From Cellulomonas terrae (GTDB taxonomy: Bacteria > Actinomycetota > Actinomycetes > Actinomycetales > Cellulomonadaceae), in the NCBI RefSeq assembly GCF_007990265.1, contig NZ_BJWH01000015.1, positions 1 to 64,000 on the forward strand: a stretch of 64,000 bases of DNA. The letters run 5' to 3'. The notes under the pieces were generated by a model. The model did no database searches, had not been told where the DNA came from, and saw only the letters and a list, made by a program, of their open reading frames with translations. Made by a program: the position numbers and the translations under genes. Positions 25,652-35,487 of this stretch are shown here, one piece after another (position 1 is the first letter of the stretch; each line of letters starts with the position of its first letter).

Positions 25652-26901
25652 GGGTCCACGACGTCGTCGGCATCGGCATCGGCCCGTTCAACCTCGGGCT
25701 CGCCGCCCTGAGCGCCCCGCTGGACGACCTCGACACGGTGTTCCTCGACGCCGCCGACGAGTTCCGCTGGCACCCCGGCATGATGATCGAGGGCGCCACG
25801 ATCCAGGTCCCGTTCCTCGCGGACCTCGTCTCGATGGCCGACCCGACCTCGCCGTACTCGTTCCTCAACCACCTCAAGGCGACGGGGCGGCTCTACCCGT
25901 TCTACATCCGCGAGAGCTTCTACCCGCTGCGCGCGGAGTACGACGCGTACTGCCGGTGGGTCGCCGCGCAGCTGCCGTCGCTGCGGTGGGGGCGTCGGGT
26001 GGTCGGGCTGGAGCAGGAGGGCGACCACTACGTCGTCACGACCGACCGGGGGGAGACGTACCGCGGCCGGCACGTGGTGCTCGGCGTTGGGACGCAGCCC
26101 GTGCAGCCGGAGACGGTCCGCGGACCCGTGGTGCACAGCGCGGACTACCTGACGCACCGGGACGCCCTCCGCGCCGCCGGGTCGGTGACGGTCGTCGGCA
26201 GCGGGCAGTCGGCGGCCGAGATCTACCGCGACCTGCTGGGCACCACCGACCGGCTGGACTGGGTCACGCGGTCGCCGCGGTTCTTCCCGATGGAGTACAC
26301 GAAGCTGACCCTGGAGCTGACCTCGCCGGAGTACACGGACCACTTCCACGCGCTCCCGGCGGACGTGCGCAGACGGCTCGGGCGCGAGCAGAGGTCGCTG
26401 TACAAGGGCATCAGCGGGGACCTGGTCGACGACATCTACGACACGCTCTACCGCCTGAGCGTCGACGGCCCCGTGCCGACGACGCTGCTCACGGACACCG
26501 AGGTGCTGGGCGCGGCCTGGGACGGGGCCGAGTTCACGCTGACCCTGCGGCACGCCCAGCTGGACGAGGTCTACGAGCGCCGGACGGACGCGCTGGTGCT
26601 GGCCACCGGCTATGCCGCCCAGGTGCCGGACTTCGTGCTCGGCGTCCGGCACCTGCTCGACTGGGACGACACCGGGCGGTTCGCCGTCGCGCGGGACTAC
26701 TCGGTCGACGGAGGTCGCGGCCGCGTGTTCGTGCAGAACGCCGAGGAGCACACCCACGGGCTGACGGCTCCCGACCTCGGCTTCGGGGCGTGGCGGAACT
26801 CGTCGATCCTCGCGTCGATCACCGGCCGAGAGGTCTATCCGGTCGAGCGCCGGATCGCGTTCCAGGAATTCGGCGTCCCGGCGGGGGTGCCCGTCCGATG
26901 A
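25648..26901 (+). CDS. desB: Lysine/cadaverine N-hydroxylase (DesB-like)
   Basis: A 417-residue FAD- and NADPH-dependent N-monooxygenase of the IucD/PvdA/SidA family. The FAD site is GIGIGPFNLGLAAL, the NADPH site is VVGSGQSAAEIYRDLL, and the C-terminal ATGYAAQVPDF is the family ATG motif. It hydroxylates cadaverine to N-hydroxycadaverine, the hydroxamate precursor. It starts by ATGA overlap with desA. Confidence 0.93.
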   Translation: MRVHDVVGIGIGPFNLGLAALSAPLDDLDTVFLDAADEFRWHPGMMIEGATIQVPFLADLVSMADPTSPYSFLNHLKATGRLYPFYIRESFYPLRAEYDAYCRWVAAQLPSLRWGRRVVGLEQEGDHYVVTTDRGETYRGRHVVLGVGTQPVQPETVRGPVVHSADYLTHRDALRAAGSVTVVGSGQSAAEIYRDLLGTTDRLDWVTRSPRFFPMEYTKLTLELTSPEYTDHFHALPADVRRRLGREQRSLYKGISGDLVDDIYDTLYRLSVDGPVPTTLLTDTEVLGAAWDGAEFTLTLRHAQLDEVYERRTDALVLATGYAAQVPDFVLGVRHLLDWDDTGRFAVARDYSVDGGRGRVFVQNAEEHTHGLTAPDLGFGAWRNSSILASITGREVYPVERRIAFQEFGVPAGVPVR

Positions 26902-27488
26902 CGATCACGATCCTCCCGCTCGACCGGCACCGGTACGCACCCCTCGTGCACGCCTGGTTCATCCATCCCGCGTCCGCGTTCTGGCAGCTGGGCGGCCTGT
27001 CGCTCGACGACGTCCGCGCGTACCTCGCCGCCGTCGCAGCCGACCCCCGGCAGGACGGGTGGCTCGGGTTGGTCGACGACGAGCCGACGTTCCTCGTCGA
27101 GACCTACGACCCGACCGCCGTGCTGCTCGACGGGGTCCCCGAGGTGCGGACCGGTGACCTGGGCATGCACCTGCTGGTGTCCCCGCCGGCTGGGCGCCCG
27201 GTGCACGGCCTGACGTCCGCCGTCATGGCCGCGACCGTCGCCTTCTGCTTCGACGAGCTGGGCGCCGCGCGGGTGGTCGTCGAGCCCGACGTGCGCAACG
27301 TGCGGGTCGCGGCGAAGAACGCCGAGGTGGGGTTCCAGGTGCTGCGGGAGCTCGACCTGCCCGGCAAGCGGGCCTCGCTCGCCGTGTGTACCCGGGAGGC
27401 CTTCGAGGTCAGCGGCGCACGAGCGCGAGCACAGGTCGCGTCGCGCCCGTCGACACCTGTCCCGACGACGACGGGGAGCCGACGATGA
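26898..27488 (+). CDS. desC: Acyl-CoA N-acyltransferase (DesC-like)
   Basis: A 196-residue GNAT-fold protein of the siderophore acetyltransferase type (IucB/RhbD). Typical motifs are WFIHPASAFWQLGGLS, DLGMHLLVSPP and VVEPDVRNVRVAAKNAEVGF, the acyl-CoA-binding region. It acylates N-hydroxycadaverine with succinyl- or acetyl-CoA. Its start and stop both overlap neighbours as ATGA. The C-terminal ~25 residues are Arg/Ser/Thr-rich and non-conserved in appearance. Confidence 0.9.
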   Translation: MTITILPLDRHRYAPLVHAWFIHPASAFWQLGGLSLDDVRAYLAAVAADPRQDGWLGLVDDEPTFLVETYDPTAVLLDGVPEVRTGDLGMHLLVSPPAGRPVHGLTSAVMAATVAFCFDELGAARVVVEPDVRNVRVAAKNAEVGFQVLRELDLPGKRASLAVCTREAFEVSGARARAQVASRPSTPVPTTTGSRR

Positions 27489-29239
27489 CCGAGCTGCTGA
27501 CCCGACCGGCCCTCGCGCCGCACCTCAACCCGACCGCGATGGCCGTCGCGCACCGCCACCTCGTCACCAAGGCGCTCGCGGAGTTCGCGCACGAGCGCCT
27601 GCTCGCGCCGGTCGCCGACGACGCGGGGTTCCGCGTGACGCTCGGCGACGTCGACTACCGGTTCGGGGCCCGCCGGCTGGCGCTCGAGCACTGGGCGATC
27701 GACGCGGCCTCGCTCACGCGGACGGTCGACGGCGTGCCGGCCGACCTCGACGCCCTCGCGCTGGTCCTCGAGCTGCAGCCGTTGCTGCAGATCCCCGACG
27801 CGCTGCTCGCGGTGTACCTGGAGGAGCTGTCGTCCACGCTGGCGAGCGCGGCGTTCAAGGTCCACCACGGCGGCCCGTCGGCGGCCGACCTCCTGCACGC
27901 CGACCTGCCGACGGTCGAGCGCGCGATGACGGAGGGCCACCCGTCGTTCGTCGCGAACAACGGCCGGATCGGCTTCGGCGTCGACGAGCATGCCGCGTAC
28001 GCGCCCGAGGCCGGTGCCCCGATCCGTCCGCTGTGGCTCGGCGTGCGCAAGGCGTCGAGCCACCTGGCGCTCGGGTCGGGTCTCGACGAGGACGCGTTCT
28101 ACCTGGACGAGCTGGGTCCGCGGACGCTGGACCGGTTCGAGGCGGTGCTGCTCTCCGAGGGCGAGGACCCCGCCGACTACCGCTACCTGCCCGTGCACCC
28201 GTGGCAGTGGGAGCACCGGGTGGCCGTGACGTTCGCGCCCGACGTCGCCCGTCGTGACCTGGTGCCGCTGGGCACCGCGGACGACGACTACGTCGCGCAG
28301 CAGTCGATCCGGACGCTGTTCAACACCTCGCGGCCCGACCGGCACTACGTCAAGGTGGCGCTGGCCATCCAGAACATGGGGTTCCTGCGCGGCCTGTCGC
28401 CGGCCTACATGCGGGCGGCCCCGGCCATCAACGACTGGGTGTTCGACCTGGTCAGCGAGGACCCGACACTGGCCGCGTGCGGCTTCCAGGTGCTCCGAGA
28501 GCGGGTGTCCGTCGGCTACACCGGGGACGTCTACCACCGGACGCCGGCACCCAGCGCGCACCGCAAGATGCTCGCGGCCCTGTGGCGGGAGAGCCCGGTC
28601 CCGCTGGTCGGGCCGACCGAGCGCCTGGCGACGATGGCCGCCCTGCTGCACCGGGACGCCGACGGCGACGCGTTCGTCACGGCCTGCGTGCGGGCGTCGG
28701 GACTCACCGCCGAGGACTGGGTGCGCCGGTACCTGCGCGCCTACCTGCGCCCGCTGGTGCACTGCCTGCTCGTGCACGAGCTCGCGTTCATGCCGCACGG
28801 CGAGAACCTCATCCTCGTGCTCGACGGGCACGCGGTGTCGCGGGTGCTCATGAAGGACATCGGTGAGGAGGTCGCGGTGCTCGGTGACCGCCCGCTGCCG
28901 GACAGCGTCGCGCGCATCCGCCAGGTGGTCGCCCCCGACGAGCAGGCGCTGGCCGTCTTCACCGACATGTTCGACGGGGTGTTCCGGCACCTCGCGGCGA
29001 TCCTCGACACGGACGGCGTGCTGCCGGAGGCGTCGTTCTGGGCGCTCGTGCGCGAGTGCGTCGACGAGCACGCGGCCGACCACCCGGACCTCCAGACCGC
29101 CGTCGACCTCCGCGCCGCGCGGTTCGCGCACTCCTGCCCCAACCGCCTGCAGCTGCGCAACACCCTGCAGATGGTGGACCTGACCGACCAGTCGTCCTCG
29201 CTGATCTACGCGGGCACGCTCGCCAACCCGATCGCATGA
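27485..29239 (+). CDS. desD: NIS siderophore synthetase (DesD-like)
   Basis: A 584-residue IucA/IucC-family ATP-dependent synthetase that oligomerises and macrocyclises N-hydroxy-N-succinyl-cadaverine units. Family motifs present are the ATP-binding GHPSFVANNGRIGFG, HPWQWEH, KVALAIQNMGFLRGLSP, and HGENLILVLDG in the C-terminal fingers/thumb region. The ATG at 27485 overlaps the desC stop. Its presence identifies the pathway as NRPS-independent. Confidence 0.95.
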   Translation: MTELLTRPALAPHLNPTAMAVAHRHLVTKALAEFAHERLLAPVADDAGFRVTLGDVDYRFGARRLALEHWAIDAASLTRTVDGVPADLDALALVLELQPLLQIPDALLAVYLEELSSTLASAAFKVHHGGPSAADLLHADLPTVERAMTEGHPSFVANNGRIGFGVDEHAAYAPEAGAPIRPLWLGVRKASSHLALGSGLDEDAFYLDELGPRTLDRFEAVLLSEGEDPADYRYLPVHPWQWEHRVAVTFAPDVARRDLVPLGTADDDYVAQQSIRTLFNTSRPDRHYVKVALAIQNMGFLRGLSPAYMRAAPAINDWVFDLVSEDPTLAACGFQVLRERVSVGYTGDVYHRTPAPSAHRKMLAALWRESPVPLVGPTERLATMAALLHRDADGDAFVTACVRASGLTAEDWVRRYLRAYLRPLVHCLLVHELAFMPHGENLILVLDGHAVSRVLMKDIGEEVAVLGDRPLPDSVARIRQVVAPDEQALAVFTDMFDGVFRHLAAILDTDGVLPEASFWALVRECVDEHAADHPDLQTAVDLRAARFAHSCPNRLQLRNTLQMVDLTDQSSSLIYAGTLANPIA

Positions 29240-31290
29240 CCGTCTTCCGCGACGCCCTCGGCGTGCCACACGTCCGGGCGAGGGACGCCCTCGCGCTGGC
29301 CCGCGAGCAGGGCCGGGTCACGGCACGGGACCGCGGCCTGCAGATCGAGGTCGACCGGTGGCGGGCCGAGGGGCACCTGGCCGAGCGGGTCGGGGCGGAC
29401 GGGGTCGAGTGGGACCGGTTCGCGCGGCGCGCCCGGCTGGCGGACACCGCGCAGCGTGCGTACGACAGGCTCGGCGACGAGGACCGCGCCTTCGTCGACG
29501 CCTACGTCGCGGGGGTGAACGCGGGGCTGGACCGGGACGTGCTCGACCCGTCGGCACCCCACGAGCCGTGGCGCGCCTGGGTGCCGCTCGGGATCATGCT
29601 CGTCAACCACGCGCTGTTCTCGATGTTCCCCCGGCTGCTGTGGAACGAGCACGTCCGGTTGACGCTCGGCGATGACGGGATCGACCTGTTCGACTCGGCC
29701 GAGACCGCGTCGTCGGGCTCGAACGCGTGGGCGCTGCACGGGTCGCGCACCACGTCCGGCCTGCCGCTGCTCGCGGGTGACCCGCACCGGGTGATCGAGC
29801 TGCCCGGGGTGTACCAGCAGGTCAGGCTCGCGTGCGACGAGTTCGACGTGCTCGGGCTCGCGTTCCCCGGGGTGCCGGGCGTGCAGCACTTCGGGCACAC
29901 CGGGTCGGCGGCGTGGGGCATCACCAACGCCATCGCGCACCACGTCGAGGTGTTCCGGGAGCGGCTCTCGCCGGACGGGCGCTCGGCGCTCGGACCCGAC
30001 GGGTGGGCACCCGTGACCCGGCACGTCGAGACGATCCGGGTGCGCGGCGGCGGCGACGTCGACGTCGAGGTGGTCGAGACCGAGCGCGGACCGCTGGTCC
30101 TCGACGGGTTCAGCGTCCGGTTCCCCGCGCGCGTCGCGTCCGACGTCGGGTTCTCCTGCCTGCTGCCGCTGCTGCGGTCACGGTCGGCCGCGGACGTGGT
30201 CGACGCCCTGCGGGGGTGGGTCGACCCGGTGAACCGGGTGCTCACCGCCGACGCGGACGGGACCGTGCTGAGCCTCGACGCGGGCCTCGTCGTGACCCGC
30301 CCTGCCCAGGACCGCCGGCTGCCGCACGACGCCTGGTCGGAGGCCGCTCGGCCGGCACCGTGGCACCGCCTGGCGGACCCGACGCGCGTCACGGACGTGG
30401 CGGTCGACGCCAACGAGCGGCCCGCGGACGCCGGCCGGGACCTCGGCCGCGCCTACGTGGCGCCGTACCGGGCACGACGGATCCGGGAGCTGCTCGACAC
30501 CGGCGGCACGTTCGGGCCGGCGGACCAGGCGGCGATCCACGGCGACACCGTGCTCGGCACCGCTGAGGAGCTCCTGGGCTGGGTGCGTCGGGCCGACGCG
30601 CTGTCCCCCGGAGCCGCGGCGCTGCGCGACCGGCTGCTCGCGTGGGACCGGCACATGGCCGCCGACAGCACCGATGCGGGGGCGTTCGCCGCGTGGCGGA
30701 CCGAGGTCGCGACGCTGCTCACCGCGCACCCGGCCCTCGCACCCCTGCACGCCCCGCACGGCCGCGGCGTCCTGCTCGACCCGTGGCTGGGGGTGGGACC
30801 GCGGGTGGCCGACGCGCTGCCGCGGCTTCTCGGCGCCGCGGGGTTCGGGATCGAGGGCATCGCCGTCACGCGCGAGGCGCTCGAGCGGGTCGCGTCGGCC
30901 GGTGGCTCGACGGGCGGCGCTGACCCGTCGGGCTACGAACGCGCAGCACCCGCGGACCAGACCTGGGGCGACCGCCACCGTCTCCAGCCCGTCCCCACCC
31001 TGCTCGGCTTCCCCGGACCGGCCGTCGACGCCGTCCCGCTGTCCGGCGACACCGACTGCGTCCGCTGCACCGCGAGCGTCCCCGGCGTGAGCGACCGGTC
31101 GTGGCGCGGGTCCGTCGCGCGGTGGGTCTGGGACCTCGGCGACCGCCGCCGCAGTCGCTGGGGCGTGCCGTTCGGGGCGTCCGGCGACCCGACGAGCGTG
31201 CACGCGATCGACCAGCTGCCGACGTGGGTGGCTGCCGAGACCGTCGAGGTCGTCACCGACTGGGACCTGCTCGTGGAGGAGACGCCGTGA
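29236..31290 (+). CDS. desG: Penicillin-acylase-family Ntn hydrolase (DesG-like)
   Basis: A 684-residue penicillin amidase-family protein. The expected autocleavage site is visible at SSGSNAW, making Ser162 the N-terminal nucleophile of the beta chain; GHTGSAAWGITN is the following family motif and EVEVVETERGP precedes the next strand. There is no signal peptide, so it acts in the cytoplasm. From memory, a penicillin-amidase gene (desG) beside desABCD is linked to arylated desferrioxamines in some Streptomyces; the same position here suggests acyl removal or exchange. The symbol is by analogy. ATGA overlap with desD. Confidence 0.85.
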   Translation: MTVFRDALGVPHVRARDALALAREQGRVTARDRGLQIEVDRWRAEGHLAERVGADGVEWDRFARRARLADTAQRAYDRLGDEDRAFVDAYVAGVNAGLDRDVLDPSAPHEPWRAWVPLGIMLVNHALFSMFPRLLWNEHVRLTLGDDGIDLFDSAETASSGSNAWALHGSRTTSGLPLLAGDPHRVIELPGVYQQVRLACDEFDVLGLAFPGVPGVQHFGHTGSAAWGITNAIAHHVEVFRERLSPDGRSALGPDGWAPVTRHVETIRVRGGGDVDVEVVETERGPLVLDGFSVRFPARVASDVGFSCLLPLLRSRSAADVVDALRGWVDPVNRVLTADADGTVLSLDAGLVVTRPAQDRRLPHDAWSEAARPAPWHRLADPTRVTDVAVDANERPADAGRDLGRAYVAPYRARRIRELLDTGGTFGPADQAAIHGDTVLGTAEELLGWVRRADALSPGAAALRDRLLAWDRHMAADSTDAGAFAAWRTEVATLLTAHPALAPLHAPHGRGVLLDPWLGVGPRVADALPRLLGAAGFGIEGIAVTREALERVASAGGSTGGADPSGYERAAPADQTWGDRHRLQPVPTLLGFPGPAVDAVPLSGDTDCVRCTASVPGVSDRSWRGSVARWVWDLGDRRRSRWGVPFGASGDPTSVHAIDQLPTWVAAETVEVVTDWDLLVEETP

Positions 31291-31865
31291 CGGTGGGCCT
31301 GGCCGCCGGCGCACGCGGCGCGGTGGTGCACGAGCGGGTGGTCGACGGCCTCGGCCGGGCGACGGTCTCCGTCCTCGACCCCGAGGGTGACCTCGACACG
31401 ATCCACGCCTGGGTGACCGCCCCCGGCACGGAGTTCTGGGGTCTCGGGGGGCTGAGCCGCGAGGAGCTGCGCGACACGTACGCGTTCGTCGACAGCCTGC
31501 CGACGCACCACGCCTACCTGGTCCGCGTCGACGGCGGGCCTGTCGCGCTCCTGCAGGTGTACGACCCGGCGGACGACCCGCTGGGCGAGTGCTACGACGT
31601 GGAGCCGGGCGACGTCGGCATCCACCTGCTCGTCGGCGCGCGCGTCCGTCCGGGGACCTCGGGCCGGCTGTTCGGCGCGATCGTCGCGTTCGTGCGCGAC
31701 CTGCCGGGCGCCCGGCGGGTCGTCGCCGAGCCCGACGTCCGCAACGATCGCGCCCTGGCCCGCATGGTCCGTACCGGCTTCGTCGCCGGCCCCGTCATCG
31801 AGCTGCCGCACAAGCGCGCGCAGCTCGCGTTCCTCCCCCTCTCGCCCACCCTGGAGACCTCATGA
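31287..31865 (+). CDS. desH: Second siderophore acyltransferase (DesH-like)
   Basis: A 192-residue GNAT protein clearly paralogous to the desC product: TEFWGLGGLSREELRDTYAF, DVGIHLLVGARV and VVAEPDVRNDRALARM correspond to the same motifs. Two acyltransferases in one operon suggest two different acyl donors, for example succinyl-CoA and an aryl- or acetyl-CoA. The GTG at 31287 overlaps the desG stop as GTGA. The symbol follows the desG-desH pair reported in aryl-desferrioxamine clusters; treat it as provisional. Confidence 0.82.
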   Translation: MTVGLAAGARGAVVHERVVDGLGRATVSVLDPEGDLDTIHAWVTAPGTEFWGLGGLSREELRDTYAFVDSLPTHHAYLVRVDGGPVALLQVYDPADDPLGECYDVEPGDVGIHLLVGARVRPGTSGRLFGAIVAFVRDLPGARRVVAEPDVRNDRALARMVRTGFVAGPVIELPHKRAQLAFLPLSPTLETS

Positions 31866-32638
31866 GCAGCATCACCGTGACCCACGCCCCCAGCGGACTC
31901 GTGCACGCGAACGTCGCCCGCTCGGAGCGCGTCACCCCGCACATGGTTCGCGTGACCCTCACCGGCGAGGACCTGCGGCGGTTCGACCACCGCGGGTTCG
32001 ACCAGTGGTTCCGGCTCGCCGTCCCGGTCGACGACCACGCGCGCTTCGACAACCTCCCCGACAAGTTCGACACCCGCTCCTACCTGCGCTACCTCGTGCT
32101 GCCCAAGTCGACCCGGCCGGTGATCCGCAACTACACGGTGCGGGCGTTCCGGCCCGACGAGCTCGAGCTCGACATCGACTTCGTCTGCCACGGGTCCGTC
32201 GGCGTCGCCGGCCCGTGGGCGGAGTCCGTCGAGCCCGGCACCGAGGTCGCGTTCATCGACCAGGGCTGCGGCTGGGCGCCCGTCCCGGCGGACTGGTCGC
32301 TGCTGGTCGCCGACGAGTCGGGTCTGCCCGCGGTCCTGGGGATCCTGCGGGACATGCCGCGCGACGCCGTCGGGCACGCGATCGTCGAGCTCATCGACGC
32401 CGCGGACGCACAGGACGTCGACGCCCCCGCGGGCATGACGCTGCACTGGGTCTCCCGTGCCGAGGGCGGCACCGCCCTGGACCGGCTCCGGTCGCTGGAC
32501 TGGCCGACGGGCACCCCGTACGCGTTCGCGGTCGGCGAGTCGAAGATCGCCACGGGCGCCCGCCGGTACCTGGTCGGCGAGCGCGGCGTCCCCAAGGGCA
32601 ACGTCACGTTCTGCGGCTACTGGAAGGCCGGCAAGTAG
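31862..32638 (+). CDS. desF: Siderophore-interacting ferric reductase (ViuB-like, DesF)
   Basis: A 258-residue siderophore-interacting protein. The FAD-binding barrel contains RNYTVRAFRPDELELDIDF and HGSVGVAGPWAESVEPG, and the NAD(P)H domain ends with FAVGESKIATGARRYLVGE and FCGYWKAGK, all standard for the ViuB/YqjH family. It reduces Fe(III) in imported siderophore to release iron in the cytoplasm. It is the last gene of the operon, with ATGA overlap, convergent with the PPOX gene 63 bp away. Confidence 0.93.
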   Translation: MSSITVTHAPSGLVHANVARSERVTPHMVRVTLTGEDLRRFDHRGFDQWFRLAVPVDDHARFDNLPDKFDTRSYLRYLVLPKSTRPVIRNYTVRAFRPDELELDIDFVCHGSVGVAGPWAESVEPGTEVAFIDQGCGWAPVPADWSLLVADESGLPAVLGILRDMPRDAVGHAIVELIDAADAQDVDAPAGMTLHWVSRAEGGTALDRLRSLDWPTGTPYAFAVGESKIATGARRYLVGERGVPKGNVTFCGYWKAGK

Positions 32639-32701
32639 GACGCTCGCGTGAGGACTTGGTTGCGTTGAGCGGAACGAAGTCTGCACGCGGGTGCGGATGC
32701 G

Positions 32702-33157
32702 TCACGACGCCGGTGTGAGCCACCTGCCGTCGCGCATCACCCAGCGACCGGACAGCTCGTCCTCCTCGCGCCAGACCTGGATCGTGCGCGGTGCGAGCCG
32801 GAAGTACGGGTAGGCGGTCGACAGGGTCCGCGGGTCGAAGCCGGCCTTGGCGGCGAACGCGTCGCCGAGGCCGTCGGATATCACCGGGAGCGTCTGGACC
32901 GTCCCCTGGACGAGCACGACGTCCCGGGTCAGGCCGATCCCGACCTGCACCGACGGGTTGGTGGCCAGGTTGCGGGCGGTCGGGCTGGTGGCCGACGTCG
33001 AGAACAGCAGCGCGTCGTCGTGCCACAGGAACGACAGCGGCGTCAGCCGAGGTGCGCCGGTGTCGGTGTCGGTCGTCGCGACCCACGCGTCGACGTCGTG
33101 CCCGAGCCGGTACAGCGCGTCCTGGCGGCGCTGCTCGGTGCTGCGCGGGCCGATCAC
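32702..33157 (-). CDS. PPOX-class flavin/F420-binding protein
   Basis: A 151-residue split-barrel protein of the pyridoxamine-phosphate-oxidase superfamily, of the type annotated as PPOX-class F420-dependent enzyme. Cofactor-contact patterns are [37 protein letters not shown] and VVLVQGTVQ. The GTG at 33157 overlaps the stop of the Fe-S reductase gene (GTGA), so it is translationally coupled to that gene. The true cofactor and substrate cannot be assigned from sequence. Confidence 0.85.
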   Translation of the reverse strand: MIGPRSTEQRRQDALYRLGHDVDAWVATTDTDTGAPRLTPLSFLWHDDALLFSTSATSPTARNLATNPSVQVGIGLTRDVVLVQGTVQTLPVISDGLGDAFAAKAGFDPRTLSTAYPYFRLAPRTIQVWREEDELSGRWVMRDGRWLTPAS

Positions 33158-35226
33158 TCGCGGACCCGGTCGAGCAGGAGCAGGGCGATGTCGGTGACCT
33201 CGGGCACCCCGACGGTCTGCGACGCGGCGACCCCGTCGGACAGCATCACGGTGCAGAACGGGCAGGCGGTCGCGACGACACCGGCACCCGTCGCGATGGC
33301 CTCCTCGGCGCGTGCGGTGCCGATGCGGGTGCCGATCGACTCCTCCATCCACACCCGCGCACCGCCGCCGCCGCAGCAGAACGACTGCTCGCGGTTGCGG
33401 GGCATCTCGGTGACCTCGACGCCGGTGATGGCGCCGAGCAGGTCCCGCGGCGGGGAGTAGACCTGGTTGTGCCGACCCAGGTAGCAGGGGTCGTGGTAGG
33501 TCACGGTGCGTTCGTCGGTCGACGGCAGCAGCGTCAGCCGGCCGTCCCCGACGAGGGTGTTGAGCAGCTCGGTGTGGTGCACGACCTCGTACCGGCCGCC
33601 CAGCTGCGGGTACTCGCGGGAGATGGTGTTGAAGCAGTGCGCGCAGGTCACGACGATCCGCTGCGCGCCGACCTCGTTGAGCACCTCGACGTTGGCGGCG
33701 GCGAGCATCTGGAACAGCAGCTCGTTGCCGGCCCGCCGGGCGGGGTCGCCGGTGCAGGTCTCGCCGTCGCCCAGCACCGCGAAGCTGACGCCGGCGGTGT
33801 GCAGCAGCTCCGCCACGGCCTTCGTCGTGCGGATCGCGCGGTCCTCGTAGGCGCCCGCGCAGCCGACCCAGAACAGGTACTCGACCTCGGCCGCCGACTC
33901 CACGTCGACGCCCACCACGGGCACCTCGAAGTCCAGGCCCTTCGCCCAGGCCAGCCGGTTGCGCGCCGGCAGCCCCCACGGGTTGCCCTGCCGCTCCAGC
34001 TTGGTGAACGTGCCGCCGAGCTCCTTGGGGAACGCCGACTCCATCAGCACCTGGTACCGGCGCATGTCGACGATCGCGTCGACGTGCTCGATGTCCACCG
34101 GGCACTGCTGCACGCACGCACCGCAGCTGGTGCAGGCCCACAGGGCGTCGGGGTCGATGATGCCGCCGCCGAGCAGGTCGATCCCTTCGTGCGACCCGGC
34201 CTGCAGGTACGGGGCGGTCGCCGCGGCGTGGTCGCGCAGCGCCAGCGTGACCAGCTTCGGGGACAGCGGCTTGCCCGTCGCCCACGCGGGGCACTGGTCC
34301 TGGCAGCGGCCGCACTCGGTGCACGTGGAGAAGTCGAGCAGGCCCTTCCACGTGAAGTCCTCGATGGCGCCGACCCCGAGACGGGCGTCGTCGGGAAGGT
34401 CCTCCAGCGCCGCGAGGTCGACGGGCTGCCCTCCCAGGGTCATCGGCTGCAACGGGCCGAGCGCCACCCCGCCGCGCGGGTCCCGGCGCGCGTACACGTT
34501 GACGACCGCGAGGAACCGGTGCCACGCGACGCCCATCGTGGGCTGCAGCCCGACGACGACGAACCAGGACATCGACACGACGATCTTCACGGTCGCGACG
34601 ACGACGACCGCGTTCTCCAGCGTCGCCGGCGCCACCCCCACCCATGACGCCCCGAACCAGGCGGTCAGCGGGAAGTGCCACGCGTCGCCGGCGTACAGGG
34701 CGTACTCCAGGCCGCGCAGCAGGAGGACGCACAGCACGACCGCGAGCACCGTGGCCTCGACGAAGAACGCCTGTCCATGGTTCGACCCGAAGAACCGCGA
34801 GCCGCGGTCGCGGGAGCCGAGCCGGATCCGCAGGGTGATCAGCGCCAGGATGCCGACCAGCGACAGCCACGCGATCGCCTCGATCGCCCACTCCAGCGGC
34901 GCCAGGTGCCCGATCAGCGGGAGCGCGAACGCCGGGTCGACCACCTGCCCGTACCCCGTGACCAGGGTGAGGAACAGGAGCGCGAACGAGACCATCACGA
35001 CCCAGTGCGCGACCTTGACCACCGGCCGGTGCTGGAACCGCCCGTGCCCGAGCACCTCGCGGGTCAGCGTCGCCAGCCGGGGCCCCACGGGCGTCCACCG
35101 CCCACCGGTCGCCCGTCCCACCCGCACGGTCCGCACGATCTCGCGCGCACCGCGGGCGAAGACCGCGACCCCGACCACGGTCGCGACGACGACGATCACC
35201 AGGCACACCACCTGCAGCGCATCCAC
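33154..35226 (-). CDS. Membrane Fe-S reductase, HdrD/GlpC-like
   Basis: A 690-residue respiratory-type protein. An N-terminal NarI-like region of about six transmembrane helices (1-250) with several His residues could bind haem. Two 4Fe-4S motifs follow ([12 protein letters not shown] and [12 protein letters not shown]), then two CCG domains (VGCAGAYED...TCAHCFN, and CYLGRHNQ...[12 protein letters not shown]...CPFCTVM) as in heterodisulfide reductase and GlpC. Similar proteins are common in actinobacteria; the electron donor is unknown. The GTG at 35226 has no Shine-Dalgarno, but TACCGT lies 6 nt upstream on the minus strand, suggesting leaderless translation. Confidence 0.88.
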   Translation of the reverse strand: MDALQVVCLVIVVVATVVGVAVFARGAREIVRTVRVGRATGGRWTPVGPRLATLTREVLGHGRFQHRPVVKVAHWVVMVSFALLFLTLVTGYGQVVDPAFALPLIGHLAPLEWAIEAIAWLSLVGILALITLRIRLGSRDRGSRFFGSNHGQAFFVEATVLAVVLCVLLLRGLEYALYAGDAWHFPLTAWFGASWVGVAPATLENAVVVVATVKIVVSMSWFVVVGLQPTMGVAWHRFLAVVNVYARRDPRGGVALGPLQPMTLGGQPVDLAALEDLPDDARLGVGAIEDFTWKGLLDFSTCTECGRCQDQCPAWATGKPLSPKLVTLALRDHAAATAPYLQAGSHEGIDLLGGGIIDPDALWACTSCGACVQQCPVDIEHVDAIVDMRRYQVLMESAFPKELGGTFTKLERQGNPWGLPARNRLAWAKGLDFEVPVVGVDVESAAEVEYLFWVGCAGAYEDRAIRTTKAVAELLHTAGVSFAVLGDGETCTGDPARRAGNELLFQMLAAANVEVLNEVGAQRIVVTCAHCFNTISREYPQLGGRYEVVHHTELLNTLVGDGRLTLLPSTDERTVTYHDPCYLGRHNQVYSPPRDLLGAITGVEVTEMPRNREQSFCCGGGGARVWMEESIGTRIGTARAEEAIATGAGVVATACPFCTVMLSDGVAASQTVGVPEVTDIALLLLDRVRE

Positions 35227-35487
35227 GCCGCCACGGTAGTGGTGCCGGGGCGCTCCACCCGCCGAACTCGCGGCGCATTCCCGCTGCCGACGTGATGTGC
35301 CCGACGCCCCTCGCCCGGCTCCGTGGGAAGAGGTGTGGGAATTCGGTTGGTACAGTCTTGACCAATTCTTCAGTGCATCGCGGGGGCGCTCCTGGTCGCT
35401 CCCGACGCGTGCCTGCACCTGTGCCTGACATCCAGAACCTGACGACCCCGACCGACCGACCACCCGCCCTACAGGACGGAGCCGGAC
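35227..35487. promoter_or_regulatory. Divergent promoter gap before the Mrp operon
   Basis: This 261-bp gap separates the Fe-S reductase from mrpA. An imperfect 19-bp dyad with arms TTGGT (35347-35351) and ACCAA (35361-35365) spans a possible -10 (TACAGT, 35351-35356). If transcription starts there, mrpA has a ~120-nt leader (35370-35487) in which I see no recognised riboswitch. Confidence 0.4.

Noticed and set aside
29236-31290. Penicillin-acylase gene as an antibiotic-resistance gene
   Set aside because: No signal peptide and complete embedding in the siderophore operon make a beta-lactam role unlikely.
32639-32701. Possible terminator GACTT/AAGTC between the siderophore reductase and PPOX genes
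   Set aside because: Only a 5-bp stem with a long loop; too weak to call.
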